A stretch of 7,799 bases of DNA from Endozoicomonas sp031844845 (GTDB taxonomy: Bacteria > Pseudomonadota > Gammaproteobacteria > Pseudomonadales > Endozoicomonadaceae): positions 1 through 7,799 of the forward strand of contig NZ_JAVRMB020000274.1 in assembly GCF_031844845.1 (NCBI RefSeq). The letters run 5' to 3'. This document shows, in pieces, positions 4,801-7,799 of the stretch. The notes below the pieces were generated by a model. That model saw nothing but the letters and a program-made list of their open reading frames with translations, was not told the origin of the DNA and searched no databases. Position 1 is the stretch's first letter; the number at the start of each line of letters is the position of its first letter. Both the position numbers and the translations under genes were made by a program.

Positions 4801-7794
4801 TTTCAGTCTGAAAGGGATTAAAGTAAAGACCTCATTGATTTCCATTCTAAACCAAATCTTATCTGATAACGACAGTTGGTCTCGGCCTTCAGTAGTGGTT
4901 TTACACTGCGTTTTAATGATGTCCTGCTGGAGTATATTTAAATAACCACGCAGCTGATCCTGGTGGATAGTTGTCAATGTAAAAGGTTTTCGTTCCGCTA
5001 AAGAATACTCTTTGAACTTCTTTAGATAGTTACTTAATGTTCCTCGTGTTCCGGCTAAACGCAGATAAGCCTCATGCATTATTTCTGGGAAATGTTCATG
5101 GACAAAAAATCCGCGAAGCCATCTTAATTTATGTGGAAGTATCAGATTCGATCGATGATAGAGAGATAACGCCCCGGAAAATACCTTTTTCAGCTGATAA
5201 GGTATTAATAAATGCATCTCACTACATTTATCGCTAACCCAGATCGTATCGGATAACGTCAGACCACTGCGGTCACTTTCTGGTAGCAGTATCTCCAGGT
5301 AGCCAGCCAACTCATCCCCGGGGGGAAGAGACACGTCTCTTCGCTGCTGCTCAGAGATTTGCCTGAAATCTGATATAAACGCTTTTAATTTCTGTTCTGA
5401 GTCAAGGGTTGTCCCTTGCTTAACTCTTAAATATTTTTCAAGCGTTTCAATTAGATCGGGTATACGTGTTTTATATGAAAATGAAGCGATAAGATCCACA
5501 ATATTATTGATTGCCAGGAGCAGCAATGGCTGGTTCTCAATAATGTCTGTAACTTGAGATTGTTCAGTTTTTATTGTCGGGCCCGGGATTGTCTGAGCAT
5601 TGGCAACCCTGTGATTGGTATTATCGATCTGTTGAGTATTCCCGGTCGACGTTAACTGCTCAAAATTCGCCGGCAAATCGTCAAATCCTGACTGATCATT
5701 CTCGGACAAGTTGAATTGCGGTGGTGTTGATATCGAATCAGCCGGTGAATTTTGCGTGGTTACCTCAATCACCTGTGGTGGTTCCGGGGGGGGCGTTGAC
5801 AGGTCAGAAGGCTCCCGCTCCTCAAACGCAAAAGAGAGCACCTTGTCTGCAAGATTTTTATCAACAAATTCGGTGCGAAAACGTTCTAATTGCTGTGGAA
5901 GAATGAGCTCCGCACCTTTATAGAGGGATAACGCTCCGGAGCATACCTCTCTCAGCTCATAAAATATTAATAAATGGGGCTCATTACATTTATTGCCAAC
6001 CCAGATCTTATCCGATAATGCCAGGTCTGCGATGCCGGTTTGGGTTCGCAGAATCTCCAGGTAGCCAGTTAAATCATGCCGGTCGAGAAGAGGCACTACG
6101 CTTCGCTGCTGCTTGCTGATGTGCCTGAATTCCGATAAAAATCCTTTTAATAATTGTTTTGACTCAATGGTTCCTCCTTGTTTATCGATCAGATATTTTT
6201 CAAGGGTTTGATAGAGATCAGGAACAGCGCCTTGATATGAATATGAAGAGATAAGATCCACGATATTATTGATAGCCGAGAGGAGTAATGGATTGTTCCT
6301 GATCATGCCTGTGAAGGGAGGATTCCCGGCAATGAAGCGACATGGACTCCCATCTTGCAGATAGGGAGTTACTGCTGTCAGTTCATCCATCTCCTGATCC
6401 GAGATGTCGGACAACAATACCGTGCGCCATTTTTTCACATCAAGCGTTTCGCCTGAACTATTATAAGGACTTGCTTTCAAGCTTTCCGAAGAGGAATGAT
6501 CCGGTGCGGGGATGGAGGCACGGGAAGGCTCAGCATCGTCAGGCTCTTCTCCGTGAAATGGCTCCCATTGCAGATAATACTCAGTATTCGCATGCTTATC
6601 TGCCAGTACCGGCAATGTTAATGTGGTCACTCCTACTTTCTGTAACAGGTCAATCACAACAGCGCATTCCCGGTTCAGGCATTCGCCGGTCAACACTTCC
6701 TGATAAGTTAATGCTGGTTCTGCGAGTTGATAACCATGCCTGGGAATAAACCGGTAACAATCCGCTATGACCTGGTTAATGGTGTTTGTCGACGTCGGAC
6801 CGTCAACAGGATTGTCCATTATGACATCGGGATAAAGCAATTTGTCCCACATTGATGCTTGATAACAGGTTTCACCCAATTGATGGGCCAGCGTTTTATG
6901 CTTCTGCACAAGGCCATATTTTTTTACATTCGGATCTTCTTTTGCCAGATCATTAATATCCTGAACGGAAACGTGGGCATAAGGTATTGCACGATATCCT
7001 ATACCGGCGGTATTACCATGACCATCCGATAAAACTGGCACAAAACCAAAGGGAAGCTGGTAATCCTCCACTTCAGAAAATCTTAACTGTAACAGGCCAA
7101 GTACAAGGCGGCTGTACTCATATTCCTGCTCGGTTACCGTAATGCTCGGGTTGTACTGATCAAAGGGGGCGATGTGACTGGCCGGGTTATGAAGCATGAG
7201 CAAGTCGCGTGTTAGTTCAATGGGTCTGGTTTCATTGTTCACAATGACGTTTTCAGTCACTTCCGGAATACTTAATGTGCTGTTCAGATAGGCTTGAGTC
7301 GATGTGATGTTCCCGGGGGTCGGATCTATAGATAGAGAGCGCGAAGCGTTATGAGGACATGCGGTGACAGACTCGTGCCGGTGCCGGCGGGGCAAGTCGG
7401 ATACGGATGTTTCTTCAACCATGGTGTTTCTGTTTTCAGGAATGGGATTCGCCCCGGCCACCGGAAACCGGAAACGTTGGTCCAGACTCTCCAGAACCGT
7501 ATAGAGAGCATCCAGAGGTGTACCAGAAAATAACCCGGTGGCCAATTCATCCACTGAAGCGCCATCCCCTGAGCCTTTCTGCGCTGTTGACCAGATCGAT
7601 AACTGATCACCCGGCTCAAGGCAGTCGTTTATAGTGTTAGCGGTAATACAAACCCGGCCATTGCGGTTAAATATTTTAACCCCGTTCATAAACTCCCTTT
7701 CGTTGTACGCTTCAGGAGTAGCCACCTGCGCTGAACCTGCTGGCGGAAGGTCTGTCACCTCTGGCGAAGGGACATCCACCCGTCCATAGCCCAT
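1870..7794 (-). CDS. Giant repeat-containing protein, candidate AB-type/polymorphic toxin (5' end may lie outside window)
   Basis: 1974 residues ending in TGA; no family recognised over the full length. The first ATG lies five bases from the window edge, so no ribosome binding site can be seen and the frame is open to the edge. The protein begins in a Pro-rich stretch without a signal peptide, so the real start may be further upstream. Layout: N-terminal region with scattered Cys (1-410); Ser/Pro/acidic linker (about 415-455); four diverged repeats (501-660, 754-915, 917-1040, 1071-1235), the first two separated by a Pro/Ser/Thr/Gln-rich linker (661-750); spacer (1240-1524); R-I-R-R 1525-1528, then a hydrophobic Gly-rich segment; pre-toxin-like hydrophobic region 1633-1708; DGxPNLKKS repeats 1725-1764; Cys-bracketed R-K-K-R loop 1778-1792; basic C-terminal domain 1793-1974 with a Gly/Ser/Ala-rich tail. 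Seen: the motifs, repeats and hydrophobicity. Inferred: a secreted toxin processed by a host protease, with the C-terminus as payload. A structural or adhesin-like role is the main alternative. The CDS is certain, the role is not. Confidence 0.9.
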   Translation of the reverse strand: MGYGRVDVPSPEVTDLPPAGSAQVATPEAYNEREFMNGVKIFNRNGRVCITANTINDCLEPGDQLSIWSTAQKGSGDGASVDELATGLFSGTPLDALYTVLESLDQRFRFPVAGANPIPENRNTMVEETSVSDLPRRHRHESVTACPHNASRSLSIDPTPGNITSTQAYLNSTLSIPEVTENVIVNNETRPIELTRDLLMLHNPASHIAPFDQYNPSITVTEQEYEYSRLVLGLLQLRFSEVEDYQLPFGFVPVLSDGHGNTAGIGYRAIPYAHVSVQDINDLAKEDPNVKKYGLVQKHKTLAHQLGETCYQASMWDKLLYPDVIMDNPVDGPTSTNTINQVIADCYRFIPRHGYQLAEPALTYQEVLTGECLNRECAVVIDLLQKVGVTTLTLPVLADKHANTEYYLQWEPFHGEEPDDAEPSRASIPAPDHSSSESLKASPYNSSGETLDVKKWRTVLLSDISDQEMDELTAVTPYLQDGSPCRFIAGNPPFTGMIRNNPLLLSAINNIVDLISSYSYQGAVPDLYQTLEKYLIDKQGGTIESKQLLKGFLSEFRHISKQQRSVVPLLDRHDLTGYLEILRTQTGIADLALSDKIWVGNKCNEPHLLIFYELREVCSGALSLYKGAELILPQQLERFRTEFVDKNLADKVLSFAFEEREPSDLSTPPPEPPQVIEVTTQNSPADSISTPPQFNLSENDQSGFDDLPANFEQLTSTGNTQQIDNTNHRVANAQTIPGPTIKTEQSQVTDIIENQPLLLLAINNIVDLIASFSYKTRIPDLIETLEKYLRVKQGTTLDSEQKLKAFISDFRQISEQQRRDVSLPPGDELAGYLEILLPESDRSGLTLSDTIWVSDKCSEMHLLIPYQLKKVFSGALSLYHRSNLILPHKLRWLRGFFVHEHFPEIMHEAYLRLAGTRGTLSNYLKKFKEYSLAERKPFTLTTIHQDQLRGYLNILQQDIIKTQCKTTTEGRDQLSLSDKIWFRMEINEVFTLIPFRLKEVFFGALSGRNAAKLILPPQLEKYRELITHEDFKDIIQDAYLGHCNIDSIKTNKAPRKFLRRCMHFNESLQDNPFILPAINQIVNRITEYKPDLMATVAQRLAAKGGTNAYTRNELNSYLLQFQDAAMKEKARQLASSIESGRIRTKTPDELAGYLTLLQPNLSIQPNSNQLALSDPIWLRSKVDGINLLIPYTLEEALIGSISEFDLEECIVPPELEQNIVYLTHQNGTEILHEAYKVDVLESIRSPIESLLNIMIYPILYVEKTFRRLADQAGVTSMNLTTIIGTYKDDNYYPPGVVGIVLDILEEEGKLGNVNTYAAYDLLLNTGRGINIDNYFFPSNQYSNDQNALTLFNLMINTDIENDFKSLISSLSSSSDAETRIPEIMNKNLEFYPPSFTSDKEYQIVYDSISIDDPEFIQPYITASFNRRNKFGQPERFEKITLYSYLTGQEFTVNNVVEFTSDCSDDSSTLYRWLVLNGGSVSAQMIAGQTLRFSPFQMKQTVVAYEVIDVRIGPLVISEKGEISHRIRRGLIPIVGIGLDLIPVPNIGKLEAENFNPDPDVTDLKILQKVFQPLAPTPEKRLDYKNMDFSVTRDEFVRAAYARSKDAAIAQIDSLHRSQDEVIKGLLFDAAREAMGLIGIVPIVGDALDVLGTVILTEIEIAIETEYLEKKLLREESIMTYSVALGIALIPGMTMSGGKKIARKMSKKLNSSWLKRFTKHGDTLLDGVPNLKKSGMVDGAPNLKKSDFIDGQPNRQLDVDGNPKKTKIEQGSQAFDSYCGARKKRAPSSAGTCSILSTTDHLYKSGNMKFATKADGRLPTFYYSSKTYGSGRLRQQHAKGPKIQKPEHYLRHVFFKNKADKTDFYVQVKRYKDNGQLTNKSYDLLKKQYKHITNKPQKGYYHMEVAFESSAPMGDAKTIHASQGVVVDKKQFKEYQESAQNIYRAMKEAGAAKKSVADTGKSANSNPLSGASGGS
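2419..2463 (-). other. Cys-bracketed furin-type loop (residues 1778-1792)
   Basis: The loop reads CGARKKRAPSSAGTC. RKKR (1781-1784) fits the furin consensus, and Cys1778 and Cys1792 are the only cysteines among residues 1463-1974. Diphtheria toxin has CAGNRVRRSVGSSLSC at the junction of its A and B fragments; in both, the second Cys lies 8 residues after the cleavage Arg. Cutting after Arg1784 would leave residues 1785-1974 tied to the rest by the disulfide until reduced. Cleavage and disulfide formation are inferred from this resemblance. Confidence 0.55.
2503..2622 (-). repeat. Short DGxPNLKKS repeats with a 36-base period (residues 1725-1764)
   Basis: DGVPNLKKS (1725-1733), DGAPNLKKS (1737-1745), DGQPNRQ (1749-1755) and DGNPKKT (1759-1765). 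The first three are exactly 12 residues apart; the last is 10 away and degenerate. In the DNA the same 20 bases occur at 2559-2578 and 2595-2614, 36 bases apart, so this is a young tandem duplication. It forms a basic, flexible-looking linker directly before the Cys-bracketed loop. Confidence 0.85.
2671..2898 (-). other. Pre-toxin-like / translocation-like hydrophobic region (residues 1633-1708)
   Basis: A hydrophobic stretch (1633-1655, containing IVPIVGDALDVLGTVIL), then an acidic and charged stretch rich in Glu (1656-1675), then a second hydrophobic stretch (1676-1694, ending IPG), then a Lys/Arg-rich end (1696-1708). The order P-x-VGD-x2-D ... G ... IPG ... KK recalls the pre-toxin domains (PT-TG type) found just before the C-terminal toxin of bacterial polymorphic toxins. 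The same shape, two hydrophobic helices with an acidic connector, is also that of pore-forming hairpins. I recognise the pattern by eye only. Confidence 0.45.
3151..3222 (-). other. R-I-R-R site followed by a hydrophobic Gly/Pro-rich segment (residues 1525-1548)
   Basis: RIRR at 1525-1528 fits the furin consensus R-x-[K/R]-R and is immediately followed by GLIPIVGIGLDLIPVPNIG. A basic cleavage site placed directly before a Gly-rich hydrophobic segment resembles the layout of viral fusion peptides and of some processed toxins. The sequence is visible; the processing is inference. Confidence 0.4.
4090..4584 (-). repeat. Internal protein repeat, unit 4, most diverged (residues 1071-1235)
   Basis: This copy has the full order of landmarks in diverged form: PAINQIVNRI 1076-1085, LAGYLTLLQP 1150-1159, LSDPIW 1172-1177, NLLIPYTLEE 1186-1195, IVPPELEQ 1210-1217, EILHEAY 1229-1235. 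Its divergence from units 1-2 suggests it is the oldest copy. Confidence 0.75.
4675..5046 (-). repeat. Internal protein repeat, unit 3, lacking its N-terminal helix (residues 917-1040)
   Basis: This copy follows unit 2 directly and lacks the AINNIVDL...TLEKYL part present in the others. Landmarks: LRGYLNIL 948-955, LSDKIW 976-981, LIPF 992-995, FFGALS 1001-1006, LILPPQLEKYR 1013-1023, ending QDAYL. The missing part suggests an unequal recombination event or trimming after duplication. Confidence 0.8.
5050..5535 (-). repeat. Internal protein repeat, unit 2 (residues 754-915)
   Basis: Second full copy, the closest relative of unit 1. Landmarks: AINNIVDLI at 761-769, TLEKYL 784-789, LAGYLEIL 829-836, LSDTIW 847-852, HLLIPY 861-866, GALSLY 874-879, LILPHKL 884-890, ending EAYLRLAG. 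A Pro/Ser/Thr/Gln-rich linker (661-750) separates it from unit 1. Confidence 0.85.
5815..6294 (-). repeat. Internal protein repeat, unit 1 (residues 501-660)
   Basis: First full copy of a repeated domain. Landmarks: AINNIVDLI at 507-515, TLEKYL 530-535, LTGYLEIL 575-582, LSDKIW 593-598, HLLI 607-610, GALSLY 620-625, LILPQQLERFR 630-640. It is similar to unit 2 also at the DNA level (for example 5921-6030 against 5160-5265), indicating fairly recent duplication. No known domain recognised. Confidence 0.85.
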
Positions 7795-7799
7795 GGCTC

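Noticed and set aside
6342..6749. Plus-strand 135-residue open frame
   Set aside because: Fully antisense to the giant gene, no recognisable motif; treated as a shadow.
7326..7619. Minus-strand 97-residue open frame in another phase
   Set aside because: Embedded in the giant frame in a G+C-rich stretch where stop codons are rare; Trp/Arg-rich composition is not protein-like.

Overview
The window holds two large genes, both read on the minus strand, plus two gene-poor stretches. Neither gene belongs to a family I can name with certainty. The genome is moderately AT-rich, with giant repeat-bearing proteins, long intergenic gaps and insertion-sequence debris. That style fits a host-associated marine gammaproteobacterium such as an Endozoicomonas-like symbiont, but this is a guess from style; no marker gene is present.

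Main gene (7794 to 1870, minus): a 1974-residue protein whose true start may lie outside the window. From N to C terminus it has: a cysteine-containing N-terminal region of about 410 residues; a low-complexity linker; four diverged copies of a ~125-165-residue repeat (residues 501-1235); a spacer; an R-I-R-R site followed at once by a hydrophobic glycine-rich segment (1525-1548); a hydrophobic-charged-hydrophobic region resembling the pre-toxin part of polymorphic toxins (1633-1708); short DGxPNLKKS repeats; a 15-residue loop in which two cysteines bracket R-K-K-R (1778-1792); and a basic 182-residue C-terminal domain of unknown type. The two loop cysteines are the only cysteines in the last 512 residues. 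This is the arrangement of the nicked, disulfide-held A-B junction of diphtheria toxin. My leading hypothesis is a secreted, eukaryote-directed AB-type toxin with a C-terminal payload, cut by a furin-like host protease.

Second gene (1499 to 363, minus): a 378-residue, cysteine-rich, unrecognised protein with its own ribosome binding site, 370 bases downstream of the large gene. It could be a second effector, an accessory protein or unrelated.

The gap between the genes (1500-1869) carries only small inverted repeats. Beyond the second gene, a compact array of 7-base direct and inverted repeats (299-350) forms two competing hairpins. Bases 99-193 look like the broken first codons of an IS110-type transposase on the minus strand.
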